Source: Azolla caroliniana
Lineage: Eukaryota; Polypodiophyta
DNA: 64,000 nucleotides
Assembly: GCA_043228905.1 (NCBI GenBank)
Contig: JBHGNT010000012.1
Location: 19,158,001 to 19,222,000 of the forward strand
Direction: 5' to 3'
Under the pieces are notes generated by a model that did no database searches, was not told the DNA's origin, and saw only the letters and a program-made list of their open reading frames with translations. The position numbers were made by a program, and so were the translations under genes. Below, in pieces: positions 28,775-38,336 of the stretch (position 1 is the first letter of the stretch; the number at the start of each line of letters is the position of its first letter).

Positions 28775-30646
28775 ATGTCTAGACCAAACGACGACCACAT
28801 CACCGAACGAGGGAGACGATACACCAAACGAGAGCAACGACGGGAAGCCCTGCAGCAAGCCGTCGACGAGATCCGGCGAGATCGGTCATTCTCCAGAACT
28901 CTTCGGAGAGTCGCAGAAGAAGCACTGCAATTCCGGGTTCTGCAAGTCCCCGACGAAGGCAGTACCATAACAGGCCTGCAAGAGGTGGAAACGATACTAC
29001 AGACGCTCGCCGGTGGCGACGGAGACTCGGAAGCACTCGCAACACTCGAGGCGGAGTCGGAAAGCGACGGAAGTGTTGCGTCCCGGTATAAAAGCAACCA
29101 CGACACACCAAACGACCTGAGGGAAGAGGAGTCGGAAGACTCAGTAACACCGGAGCCAGAGGAAGAAATAACCTTGGAGTTCGGTGACCGGCAATCGCCG
29201 AGGGAGGCTGACCGGATACTGACAACACCCGCGAAGGAACCGAAGGACCGGACACCGGCAACACCCGCGGAGGAACTGAAGGAGCGGATACCGACACCAA
29301 CCGCGGAGGAACCGAAGGTTCTCACACCGACGCCAACAGCGGACAGAGAGCGGAGAGAGCAGGAGAGTCAGTTGGACGACACGATGTCGTACCCATACCC
29401 AAAGTACTGGGATGAGCCCGACGCGGAGGCACACATGTACGCATTCCTCCAAACATGGGAAGCCAACCATGTTTCCCAAAGACTGACGGAGCCCGAAGCC
29501 GAACGATCCAAAGTCGCCGAATTCGGCATGACCTTAGAAGGACTGGCGGCCCGATGGCACGCAAAGCACTTACCGGGCAGCTTTGCCACATTCGATGCCT
29601 TGAAGGCCAAACTCCTCAGGCTTTTTCACAGACAAGTTGAGCAAAGGGAATTGGTCAGGCAGTTCTACACCACCCGGCAGGAAGAGAATGAGACTGTGCC
29701 ACATTTCATCATTCGGTTTCAGACCCTGCACAGCCAACTGACGAGAGCACCACCCGAAGACGAAGCCAAAGCAGTCTTTTTGGCCGCGCTAAAAGAGCCA
29801 CTTCGAACGATGTGCGGAGTCCTTGATTTCCGCACCAGCACAATGGACCAAATTATTGATCGGGTCTTAGAAATGGACAAGACTAGCTCCTTCTTGTTGA
29901 TGGGGATGTTACACCGGGCACTCCCGAAGGAGGAAGACCTGAGGTTCCGACAGGCCTTACAATGCACAACATGCCTAAATTCGGGCCACTCAACGGTAGA
30001 CTGCAACCTGCAGACACAATGTATGATCTGCAACTCTCGAGCCCATACAACGGACCGATGCGAATATAACCTGTTAAATCGGCAGGCGGCACCGGTTCGA
30101 CACATAGAACCGCGCAATCAGGACCCGGATGAGGATCGATTCCGGAGAGACGACCGCTACCAACGCGAACGTGGTAACAGATACGCTGATAAAAGACGCA
30201 ATAACTATGACCGAGAGGAGAAATGCAGAGATAGCTACCCCCGGGACCGGTACGACCGAGACGAATCCCCGGAATACGAACGACGCGGAGAAGAGAGGCG
30301 ACAAGGGAACCGGAATTTCCGACGGAATCAGAAGCGTGGATTTTTCCGAAGAGAGGAACGTCAGGAGGCAGCAAGGAATGACAACCCGGTATCGGTACCG
30401 GATAACCGAAAAACCGAAGATGACCGCCGAAGTATACCCACCCCCCAAACCGGGGACAAAGGAGAAACGAGCAACAGTCACAAGGTGTACTGTTATTACT
30501 GTCGTAAGGAGGGCCATTATAGTAACCAATGCCCAAGCAAAACCAATGACAAGCAACCGGCAGTCAACATGGTTACAGCCGAAATAACGAAAGTGCAGCA
30601 GGTCACAACCCGGTCAAAGGGGAAGGCCGCCGAGTGGGAAGCCTAG
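28775..30646 (+). CDS. GypT gag polyprotein
   Basis: The frame is open from inside the LTR. I use the first Met after the primer site, at 28775 (Met-Ser-Arg-Pro-Asn-Asp), giving 623 aa ending in TAG. The N-terminal 200 residues are charged and repetitive (Thr-Pro-Ala-Glu-Glu type repeats). The capsid-like domain lies at about residues 205-365, including Ala-Ala-Arg-Trp-His-Ala-Lys and Phe-His-Arg-Gln-Val-Glu-Gln-Arg-Glu-Leu. Three CCHC-type knuckles follow: Cys-Thr-Thr-Cys-x4-His-x4-Cys (about 395), Cys-Met-Ile-Cys-x4-His-x4-Cys (about 417) and Cys-Tyr-Tyr-Cys-x4-His-x4-Cys (about 572). Between knuckles 2 and 3 is an Arg/Asp/Tyr-rich stretch. The protease and pol continue in the same frame beyond the TAG. 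Confidence 0.9.
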   Translation: MSRPNDDHITERGRRYTKREQRREALQQAVDEIRRDRSFSRTLRRVAEEALQFRVLQVPDEGSTITGLQEVETILQTLAGGDGDSEALATLEAESESDGSVASRYKSNHDTPNDLREEESEDSVTPEPEEEITLEFGDRQSPREADRILTTPAKEPKDRTPATPAEELKERIPTPTAEEPKVLTPTPTADRERREQESQLDDTMSYPYPKYWDEPDAEAHMYAFLQTWEANHVSQRLTEPEAERSKVAEFGMTLEGLAARWHAKHLPGSFATFDALKAKLLRLFHRQVEQRELVRQFYTTRQEENETVPHFIIRFQTLHSQLTRAPPEDEAKAVFLAALKEPLRTMCGVLDFRTSTMDQIIDRVLEMDKTSSFLLMGMLHRALPKEEDLRFRQALQCTTCLNSGHSTVDCNLQTQCMICNSRAHTTDRCEYNLLNRQAAPVRHIEPRNQDPDEDRFRRDDRYQRERGNRYADKRRNNYDREEKCRDSYPRDRYDRDESPEYERRGEERRQGNRNFRRNQKRGFFRREERQEAARNDNPVSVPDNRKTEDDRRSIPTPQTGDKGETSNSHKVYCYYCRKEGHYSNQCPSKTNDKQPAVNMVTAEITKVQQVTTRSKGKAAEWEA

Positions 30647-31081
30647 GAGGCAATCAGAAAACAAGCGGCGCAATGGATCAAGAAGGCCAATGAACAGAAT
30701 GCGGCAGAAGTAAGAGACCAAAATATGCCAAAAGACGAAGAAATCATACAACCAGGAGAAAACCCGACGTGGCAAGCGCTCCAGGACTATCAAATCGTGT
30801 TGCCGTTAGCACGGCTACTACAGTTGGTGCCACGGTTTACGGCAGACTTACAGGCATCCGTGAGCAAACCGAAGCCGACGCCAGCACCGGCATTCTTCTC
30901 CAACCCGGAGGAAGGACCAGCTGTGGTCGATACAAGTAGCCCAACGATCACGGCAATCGTGAAAGGAAAGGAAATTGCCGGAACAATTATTGACGGAGGC
31001 TCCGGGGTAAATGTCATTAGCTGACAGACATGCGACAACCTGGGCATCCGGGAATGGGAACCATGCCCCTTCTGGTTACGC
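30647..31081 (+). pseudogene. GypT protease region, in frame with gag and pol but crossed by a TGA
   Basis: Same frame as gag and pol. The protease active site is Ile-Ile-Asp-Gly-Gly-Ser-Gly-Val-Asn at about 30989, a variant common in plant gypsy proteases. A TGA at 31022 truncates it seven residues later, after which the frame continues Thr-Cys-Asp-Asn-Leu-Gly into the pol frame. If both stops are mutations, gag-pol was one reading frame. Confidence 0.8.
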
Positions 31082-34000
31082 ATGGCGGATACCAGCTCAG
31101 TCCGACCGACCGGGCTTATCCGGGATTTGGAAGTAACGATCAGAGGCCACGTATTCCGGATATCTGTCGTGGTGCTGCAGCTGAATGTACAAGGCGCGTA
31201 CCCCCTACTGCTAGGACGACCATGGCTGCGAACGGCGCATATCAAGCAGAATTGGCAAAAGAACATGATCACATTCCGGCGAGGGAAAACAAATGTACGA
31301 GTAGCGACGCAACCACAGGTGATCGCCAGTAAGGAAGCAACTCCATTGTATGCGGAAAGCATCAACATGTTGGAGGGATTACCGGACGAGGAAGTCGATC
31401 GGTACCTCGAGGAACACCCACGAATCGTCCCACTATCTGAGGTGGATATCACGGCGGCAGTAGAACCATACATCACGACGCCGGACGAACCGGACCAAGC
31501 GGCGATCCGGGAACTGCGACAAGCGCAGGAATCCCTAGAGAGGGAGATGACGATATCCCAGAGGGTAAAAGCATCCCAACTAGAGGAGGTGGACCTCGGC
31601 ACAACAGACAAGCCCCGACCGGTAAATGTCGCAAAGGAATTGCCGAAGGAAGAAAAGAAGGCAATGGTAGCATTATTAACAGACTTCAAGGATGTGTTCG
31701 CGTGGTCATACGAAGACATGCGAGGGCTGGACCCCCAGCTCTATCAGCACCAAATTCACCTAAGTATGGACGCGAAAACGATCGCTCAACGCGGGTACCG
31801 GATGAATCCGAATTATGCAGCGAAGGTGAAGGAGGAGATTGATAAGCTCCTCCAGGTCGGATTTATCCGACCGGTCAAGCAAGCAACCTGGCTGAGTCCG
31901 ATAGTGGTGGTCCCAAAAAAGAACGGCAAAATCCGGGTATGTGTGGACTACCGGAAACTAAATGCCGCAACGGTGACCGATGCGTTTCCACTACCATTTA
32001 CGGACGGGGTGTTAGATGTGGTGGCCGGCCACGAAGTTTACAGCTTCCTAGATGGATTTAGCGGTTACAACCAAATACGAATGAACCTGGCCGACCAGGA
32101 GAAGACAACGTTCGTTACGGAATGGGGAGTGTTCGTCGCGGTCGTGATGATGTTCGGACTAAAGACCGCCCCAGCGACCTTTCAAAGGATAATAATGGAA
32201 ATTTTCGGGGAATATATCCCTGGTTTTATGCAGGTCTTCCTTGACGATTTCGCGGTCTACAGCCGGCACGGAGAGCATCTCGATCACCTCCGGCTATGCT
32301 TAGAGAAGTGCCGCGAGTACCGGTTGAGTCTGAACCCGGCCAAGTGCGTCTTTGGAGTGGCAAGCGGCAACTTGCTAGGGCACGTGGTGAGTAAGGAAGG
32401 AATCGCGGTAGATCCGGATAAAGTAAAGGCGATTCTCGAGGCACCGGCACCAAATAACGCAAAGGCTTTAAGCCGGTTCCTGGGCCAAATAAGGTGGCAT
32501 AGCCGGATGATACGGCACCTCGCAGACTTCACTACACCATTGCATGCCGCCGTACACAGGGTACCCTTCCTATGGGCGGAGATGGAGGAGAAAGCCTACC
32601 AAGCGCTAAAGGTTATGTTGTCGCAAGCTCCGGTGGTGCAACCGCCGGATTGGAGTAAAAGCTTTCACGTCTTCGTCGACGCGTCGGACGTAGCAATCGG
32701 CAGCGTTCTGATGCAACTCACGGAGCCGAAATGGTACCGGCCGGTGTACTACGCAAGCCGGAAACTCTCAAAAGCCGAACGGAACTACTCTACGACGGAA
32801 CACGAGGCATTAGGAATGGTGTATAGTGTCACAAAGTACAGGCACTATCTGCTCGGAAGGAAGTTTTCCTTCCATGTCGACCATTCGGCACTACTCTACC
32901 TGGTCTCGAAGGCATCCCTGACAGGAAAAATTGCACGATGGACACTGCTGTTACAGGAATTTGAATTCGACATTTTCCACCGACCCGGGGCGCAGCATGC
33001 GGTAGCGGACCACCTAAGTAGACTCGAATCCGGAGAAGCAGGGGACGGCGTACAGGATGAGTTCCCCGACGCCGAGTTGTTCCGGATCACGACGGAACCG
33101 GCAACAGATGCAACGGTAGCCGATGAAGACAAGTGGCTAATCGAGATGCATCAGTTCCTGAGCACCGGAGTACCCCCGGAGAACATGGACCGCGATGAAA
33201 GGAAAAGGGTAGCAGTAAGAAGCAGACATTTCTGCTTGGTTGGAGACACCCTCTATCACAAGGGGGCAGATGGCATCTGGAGACGAGCAGTGCAGAGCAA
33301 TGAGAAGGATCTAATCCTCAGGGAAGCCCATTGTGGAATTGCCGGCGTGCACTATGCCGGCGACGCAACCGCTCGGAAAATATGGCAGAGCGGACTGTGG
33401 TGGCCCACCACCCTAAAAGATGCCGTGAAGTATAGCAGAGAATGTGATTTGTGTCAACGACTGGGCCAGCCCACGGAGCAGGCCCGGATGCCACACCACC
33501 CAGTCTTGCCATTGGAACCATTTCAAAAGTGGGGTTTGGACTTTGTCGGTCCCTTCAAGCCACCGGCAATGCAAACCGGAAATCGGTATGTCATAGTGGC
33601 GACCGACTATTGCACCAAATGGGTGGAAGCGAAGGCCTTACGGGACAACACGGCCGCGTCCACGGCAAAGTTCCTGTACGAGTGCATATGGTGCCGGTAT
33701 GGATGCCCGATCGAGCTTATAAGTGACCAAGGAGGACACTTTCTCGGGCAGGTAGTAGAAAGCCTGACGTCATTTTACGCGGTGGTACATAAAAGGAGTA
33801 CTCCCTACTACCCTCAAGCCAATGGACTAGCGGAATCGACGAACAAAACTCTGCAGAACATCCTACGAAAAATCGTCAACGAGAACCGGACCGACTGGGA
33901 TACGAAATTGCAGAGCGCGCTATGGGCGTACCGAACAACGTACAAAACCAGCATCCGGACAACCCCGTTCCGACTAGCATTCGGCTTAGAAGCGGTCATG

Positions 34001-34507
34001 CCAGTAGAGTTCCAGATCCCCAGCTTACGAATCCAGGTAAAGGAGCGCTTAAGTGAGAAGGAGTCCGAACGAATCCGGCTGGCGACGTTGTTGGAATTAG
34101 AAGAAAACCGAATAGCCAGCTTAGTACAACTCGAACTGGAGCAAAGGAGGAGAAAAGCTTTCGTGGACCGACACCGGCATGGCAACGAAAAGGAGTTCGA
34201 AGTCGGAAAACCGGTGCTACTGTTCCAGACACGGATGGGGAACATGCCGGGAAAGTTGCGGTTTCGGTGGACCGGACCGTTCTGGATCACCAAGGAGCTC
34301 AGCACGTTGTCTGGAGAAGTCATCGGTAAGTGGTCAAATGGGTTTCGGCTAAAGCCGTATAAGGGACATATGCCAGCCAACCCGTTCAAGCAAGACCCGA
34401 AAATCCGGCACGATGAGGAACCAACACCGACAGACGCTGCTGCAGAAATCCGGACCAAGGAAGAACCGACACCGATACCGACAAAGACTATCCCGGAAAA
34501 CCGATAG
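31082..34507 (+). CDS. GypT pol: end of protease, reverse transcriptase, RNase H, integrase
   Basis: 1141 codons without a stop. By residue: protease tail (1-75, with Leu-Leu-Gly-Arg-Pro-Trp-Leu), RT (about 245-432) with polymerase site Val-Phe-Leu-Asp-Asp (385-389), RNase H (about 527-610) with Asp533, Glu573 and Asp600 as candidate catalytic residues, and the integrase HHCC zinc site (His750, His757, Cys788, Cys791). The integrase core has Asp820, Asp882 and Glu918, a DD35E spacing. The tail after residue 1050 has Phe-Arg-Trp-Thr-Gly-Pro-Phe (GPY/F-like). All key residues are present, so only the upstream stops impair it. The Met at 31082 is just the first after the TGA, not a likely natural start. 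Confidence 0.93.
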   Translation: MADTSSVRPTGLIRDLEVTIRGHVFRISVVVLQLNVQGAYPLLLGRPWLRTAHIKQNWQKNMITFRRGKTNVRVATQPQVIASKEATPLYAESINMLEGLPDEEVDRYLEEHPRIVPLSEVDITAAVEPYITTPDEPDQAAIRELRQAQESLEREMTISQRVKASQLEEVDLGTTDKPRPVNVAKELPKEEKKAMVALLTDFKDVFAWSYEDMRGLDPQLYQHQIHLSMDAKTIAQRGYRMNPNYAAKVKEEIDKLLQVGFIRPVKQATWLSPIVVVPKKNGKIRVCVDYRKLNAATVTDAFPLPFTDGVLDVVAGHEVYSFLDGFSGYNQIRMNLADQEKTTFVTEWGVFVAVVMMFGLKTAPATFQRIIMEIFGEYIPGFMQVFLDDFAVYSRHGEHLDHLRLCLEKCREYRLSLNPAKCVFGVASGNLLGHVVSKEGIAVDPDKVKAILEAPAPNNAKALSRFLGQIRWHSRMIRHLADFTTPLHAAVHRVPFLWAEMEEKAYQALKVMLSQAPVVQPPDWSKSFHVFVDASDVAIGSVLMQLTEPKWYRPVYYASRKLSKAERNYSTTEHEALGMVYSVTKYRHYLLGRKFSFHVDHSALLYLVSKASLTGKIARWTLLLQEFEFDIFHRPGAQHAVADHLSRLESGEAGDGVQDEFPDAELFRITTEPATDATVADEDKWLIEMHQFLSTGVPPENMDRDERKRVAVRSRHFCLVGDTLYHKGADGIWRRAVQSNEKDLILREAHCGIAGVHYAGDATARKIWQSGLWWPTTLKDAVKYSRECDLCQRLGQPTEQARMPHHPVLPLEPFQKWGLDFVGPFKPPAMQTGNRYVIVATDYCTKWVEAKALRDNTAASTAKFLYECIWCRYGCPIELISDQGGHFLGQVVESLTSFYAVVHKRSTPYYPQANGLAESTNKTLQNILRKIVNENRTDWDTKLQSALWAYRTTYKTSIRTTPFRLAFGLEAVMPVEFQIPSLRIQVKERLSEKESERIRLATLLELEENRIASLVQLELEQRRRKAFVDRHRHGNEKEFEVGKPVLLFQTRMGNMPGKLRFRWTGPFWITKELSTLSGEVIGKWSNGFRLKPYKGHMPANPFKQDPKIRHDEEPTPTDAAAEIRTKEEPTPIPTKTIPENR

Positions 34508-35022
34508 AAGGAGATTCCGGTATCAGCGCGAACCGACCCGAACAAATCGGGCGGGACCGGAAAATGACGTGGTCCAAAAAAACAAAAACAAAAAAAAAAA
34601 ATCAAAGTAATGATGATGGGGAGATCACAAGAGGTGGGAGCGCCACCATTCAATGAAGAGGCGCCATGAAGTGAAGGAGGACGTGCGCGTACTTGCTATT
34701 TAAAGCATAGAACGTGGGCACCGACGTACGAGGTATTATGCACGCGCGGCAATCAAGAGAAGAATTGCTAATGATGACAGGAGATATGCACACGCGGCAA
34801 CCAAGAAAGGACATACTAATTATGGCGGGAGATAGACATGCGCGGGAACCGAAAAAGGGCGGCTCGAGGCAAAAGCCACTATATAAGACATAGGCCTGCG
34901 AAGGACTTACTTTTTACGAATTTTCCTACACACAGGCGCAGAAGCACAGAAGAGCAATCCGACGCACAGAGCACGCACATCCCAATCCCGAACAACAGAC
35001 AGCAGAAGAAGAATCTGAACCA
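34508..35022 (+). other. GypT spacer with A-run, tandem repeats and TATA-like box
   Basis: Holds an A-rich run near 34576-34605, a degenerate repeat of about 50 bp (2.5 copies, about 34739-34870, units starting GCAC(G/A)CGCGGCAA), and a TATA-like CTATATAAG at 34879-34887, 136 bp before the extra ORF. Confidence 0.65.
34879..34887 (+). promoter_or_regulatory. Internal TATA-like box before the GypT extra ORF
   Basis: CTATATAAG within ACTATATAAGACATAGGCC. A start site about 30 bp downstream would give a leader near 110 nt before the ATG at 35023. Suggestive only. Confidence 0.4.
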
Positions 35023-36294
35023 ATGGCACTGTCAGAAGAGGCACGCCAATGGATGATAGAGAACGGGTTAGAAGGATTGATGCGGATCGCCGACACTCCA
35101 CCACACGCAGAACCGGAGCAGGCGGCAACATCGATTGATTTATCAGAAGTCACGGAAGGAGCGGTGCAGGCGCTCACGGGGATAAAAGTAGGAGGACTTC
35201 AAACGATCGAAAACCCTTCAAGTCAAATCCTGTTCGAATATTTCGGTGAGTATTCCATTAGCAGCAAGGCATACCGAACAAAGGGTGGAGAGAACCTGTT
35301 GTTCGGAGAAGTGACCCGCGCCATGATGGAGTACGGATTCGTGAATTCTCGTCCCCCGACCATAGCCAGGTACCAGGCAGCGTTCGTAATTGCAACGTAC
35401 GAAGGATTACAAGTGGACTGGCTCCATTTCATAACCGAAGGATTGAAGGAGGCCATCAAGAACCTTGTGGAAGGAAAAAAGCCATGGGCCGGGATAGCAC
35501 AATGGCTAACGGTGTTAGTCCCACCGGTGCTCCCCATCAAACAAAAGAAAAGAGGTCGGCAGGAGACGACGCCGAAAAAGGTCACAAAGCGCCGACAGAT
35601 CCTGGAGAAACACACCCCCGGATGGACCCAGGAAGAATCAGAACAGCGAGAGGAAGGACCATCCCAACAGCAACAAGAACCGGCAACAAAGGCAAAACCG
35701 GCGAGGAAGACCAACAAGGAACCGGCCGAGGAAGAACCGATAGCGCTCAAACCAATCAATATAACGCTGCGACGGCCGGAACCGGAACCAGAGGACTTTA
35801 TACAAAAGGTCCGTCTGATAGCCGCACCGGAGGAGGAAGCTGAGACGGAAGAAGACTCATCCGAACCACTGGTAAGACTCCCAGCAAGACAAGGTCGGGA
35901 GAGACGGGCGAGAGGACCGGCTCCACCAGTTGACAGAACTCAGCAGAGGGCGCAAGGACCACCTCTAGTAGCCGGGGCGGAAGCAGTACCGGAACCCGCA
36001 TCGAGGGAAGCAGTACCGGAACCGGTTTTGCCGGACTTCAGAGAACCGGTCATTCCGGAGAAGAGGAATGAACAAGTGCCGGAGCCAGAGAAAAGGTCGG
36101 AAAAACAGCCTGAGTTAAGAAGTAGAAGTGAGCAATGCTACTCCGACACAGGAAGCACAAAGCCACAATGGCTGAGATGGCTTTCGGAGCAGGTGTCGGG
36201 AGTAGCGGACCAGTTAGAGGAAGAAGAAATGCGTAGGCAACACCTGACGCATACAACAACCCAGGAGTTGGTCGCGCTCCGAACACAGATCTAG
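35023..36294 (+). CDS. GypT extra ORF, N-terminal part (423 aa)
   Basis: ATG at 35023 (Met-Ala-Leu-Ser-Glu-Glu-Ala-Arg). Residues about 1-170 look globular, with Phe-Glu-Tyr-Phe-Gly, Tyr-Gly-Phe-Val-Asn-Ser-Arg, Val-Asp-Trp-Leu-His-Phe-Ile and Trp-Leu-Thr-Val-Leu-Val-Pro-Pro. This pattern recalls the 'putative plant transposon protein' domain sometimes found in gypsy elements, which is inference only. Residues about 175-350 are basic then Pro/Glu-rich low complexity (Glu-Pro-Glu-Pro type). From about 375 the protein becomes a coiled coil. The TAG at 36292 sits in heptad-like sequence that continues beyond it, and fits a CAG codon with one C-to-T change. Confidence 0.75.
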   Translation: MALSEEARQWMIENGLEGLMRIADTPPHAEPEQAATSIDLSEVTEGAVQALTGIKVGGLQTIENPSSQILFEYFGEYSISSKAYRTKGGENLLFGEVTRAMMEYGFVNSRPPTIARYQAAFVIATYEGLQVDWLHFITEGLKEAIKNLVEGKKPWAGIAQWLTVLVPPVLPIKQKKRGRQETTPKKVTKRRQILEKHTPGWTQEESEQREEGPSQQQQEPATKAKPARKTNKEPAEEEPIALKPINITLRRPEPEPEDFIQKVRLIAAPEEEAETEEDSSEPLVRLPARQGRERRARGPAPPVDRTQQRAQGPPLVAGAEAVPEPASREAVPEPVLPDFREPVIPEKRNEQVPEPEKRSEKQPELRSRSEQCYSDTGSTKPQWLRWLSEQVSGVADQLEEEEMRRQHLTHTTTQELVALRTQI

Positions 36295-37892
36295 GAGTTG
36301 CAAGGGGAGCTGTTGCAGGCGGGGGAAAGAATTCAACAAGCACAAGTTGTCACCGAGTCGGTCGGGACAACAAGGAAGCAACCAGAACCGGAACCGGAGA
36401 CGAGTTAAAAGCTCAGGAGGCATTAAGGGAAAAAGAAAGGGAGCAGCGGAAAGCGGTGGAGGACGACAGACGAAGAATGGAAGAAGGCCTCCGGAAAGGC
36501 CAAGCCACTAATGACCGACTGCAAGAAGAAAAAGAAAAGCTGCAAAAGGAGAAGGACCAACTGCGTCGACAGGCCGAGCAGGAGATAGAGCGACTGTAGG
36601 AAGAACTCCGACAACAGAAGGACCGGGACGATCGGTTAAGAGCTCAGGTGAGCCGACGCTTGAAGCAGAAGACGGAGGACTTCGACTGACTCTACCGAGA
36701 TCACAAGCAGGCCGAGTCGGACAACAAGAAACGGGCAGTAGACTACGATCGGCAAATAGAGAAGCTGAAAGAACAGCTCAAAGAGACCCGATTGGACCTG
36801 GCTAAGACAATGGACGAGGTCAGTGCCAAAAAGGAAGCATTGTCGGCGGAAATAACCCAAGCGACGGAGAGAAGGAAGGAATTAGAGGTGCTAAGGCGGG
36901 AAAAGCTGGATCTGACCAAGATCCGGAATGAAGAAAAGGAAAGATCGACCTTCACGCTCAACAAACTACAAAGTGCCTATGAAAAGCAGAGAGCGGATTA
37001 CGAAGCCCAGGCTCAGATAATGGCCGACATTATAAAACGGGCAAGGAAGGAAAAGCAAGAAGCTTATGCGCATGCTAAAGCGGGGGTTGACCAGATCAAG
37101 CTCATCATGTCATGTTGGAGTACCCGAGCTCAGGCAAGCATCAACGAAAGTACGGAAAAGCTATGGAAGGAGTGGTCACAACAAGCAGCCGAGCTGCAGA
37201 CACTCTGAGCTGATGCCGAGAATCGGAGGAAGACCGGTGACAAGTTCTACAAGATGGATGAAGAAAGTATCATCGCCATTCGGGAAGAATTGTCGGAGGA
37301 TTTCTACGCTTTAGCGGAAGAACATCTCAAAGAAATCTGAGGGTTGGTAGAGAGGTTGGATGACGGGCAGCTCGCAACTCAGTTGGAGTTGGAGAAATAC
37401 GAGTAGGACCGGTTACGACAGGAAGCCGAGGGAAGAACGATGCCAATCACTATAAGTGAGGGAGAGCGACCGGTTGAAGCTGAACCAACCGACATCGAAC
37501 AACCCCGACAAGGAATACCCGAAGAAGAACTTCCGGTCCAAGAAAATCAAGAAGAGCAGGTGCAGACCAATGCCGGGGAAGAAGAAGAGCTGAGACCGGA
37601 AAACACCGGAGTAGAGGAAGAAGGCGCACTGAACCGACCAGTCGAGACCGGAGAAAGCGACACTGGTAACAAAACAGAGCCTGGAACGGAGGAAGAACAG
37701 GAAGAACCCGGACGGAGCGGTGAGGAAGCACCGGCACCACAGAATCAAGCAGAGCCAGAGCAGCAAATTTTTACGGAACAGCCAACCCAACCGGAGGTCG
37801 GAGACCAGGCAGGCAAGGAACAGGAATTGGAGGAAGAGGCACCACTTGACACCTTCGAGCGGAGTTTGCTCGATATTTTGGAGGAAGACTGA
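36295..37892 (+). pseudogene. GypT extra ORF, coiled-coil and acidic C-terminus, broken by stops
   Basis: Continues the 35023 frame for about 35 codons. After a one-base frameshift near 36400 a second frame runs to a TGA at 37890. It is almost all Lys/Glu/Gln/Arg/Leu with heptad character over about 320 codons, then a roughly 150-residue acidic tail rich in Glu, Gln, Pro and Gly (37440-37890). Internal stops at about 36598 (TAG), 36688 (TGA), 37206 (TGA), 37338 (TGA) and 37405 (TAG) each fit a CAG or CGA codon with one C-to-T change. With the N-terminus the intact protein would have been about 950 aa. Function unknown. Confidence 0.7.
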
Positions 37893-37942
37893 GGCCGGGA
37901 GTGGGTTCGAAGTGCAAGGCATTTTCCCACGGGCGTGCCATG

Positions 37943-38331
37943 TGTTGGCCGGTCAGAAGATCAAGGACAAGTGGGAAGGCGGAGTCGGATCGGATAATAG
38001 GAAGTAAATAATAGTATATTTATTATTCGGAGGGACGGATCCGGTACAGTTGTACCGATCCGGATCCGGACCAATTCGGATGCCGGTTGCCTAAGCGCAC
38101 CGATTGTAACCTTGCCGGATGCCTATAAAAGGATCCGATGATTTGTAAATGCTTGACGGAAGTAATACAATTATACTTATTGCGTGTTTATCTTTGTCTT
38201 TGTATTTTTTTACCGTCTGTGCTTAGTGTAATCATCTTACGCGTGTAACCTAGCATCCAATCCTTACCACCCCTTTGGAGAAGTGTCGGATAGACACCTG
38301 TGTTGAGGCTAGTCCGGCCAGGCATATAACA
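37943..38331 (+). repeat. GypT 3' LTR
   Basis: 389 bp, TGTTGGCCGGTCAGAAG..GGCATATAACA, TATAAAA at 38124-38130, target copy ACAAA follows. The sequence just before it is not an obvious polypurine tract. Confidence 0.95.
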
Positions 38332-38336
38332 ACAAA

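Larger units (their letters stand above)
28334..38331 (+). mobile_element. GypT, near-complete Ty3/gypsy element with a large extra 3' ORF
   Basis: LTRs 28334-28722 and 37943-38331, each 389 bp with about 6 differences by eye, flanked by target duplication ACAAA (28329-28333 and 38332-38336). The primer-site-like TGGCGACCACGA is at 28729. Order: gag, protease, RT, RNase H, integrase, TATA-like box, extra ORF, 3' LTR. This order with a sense ORF between pol and LTR recalls the Tat lineage; lineage assignment is inference. It inserted into the RT region of an older relative. Confidence 0.95.

Noticed and set aside
28723-30556. Several long minus-strand frames opposite GypT gag
   Set aside because: Antisense shadows of a GC-rich coding region with no motifs of their own.
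35023-36294. Env-like protein as an explanation for the GypT extra ORF
   Set aside because: No signal peptide or membrane segments seen; the sequence is hydrophilic and coiled-coil, so an envelope role is not supported.
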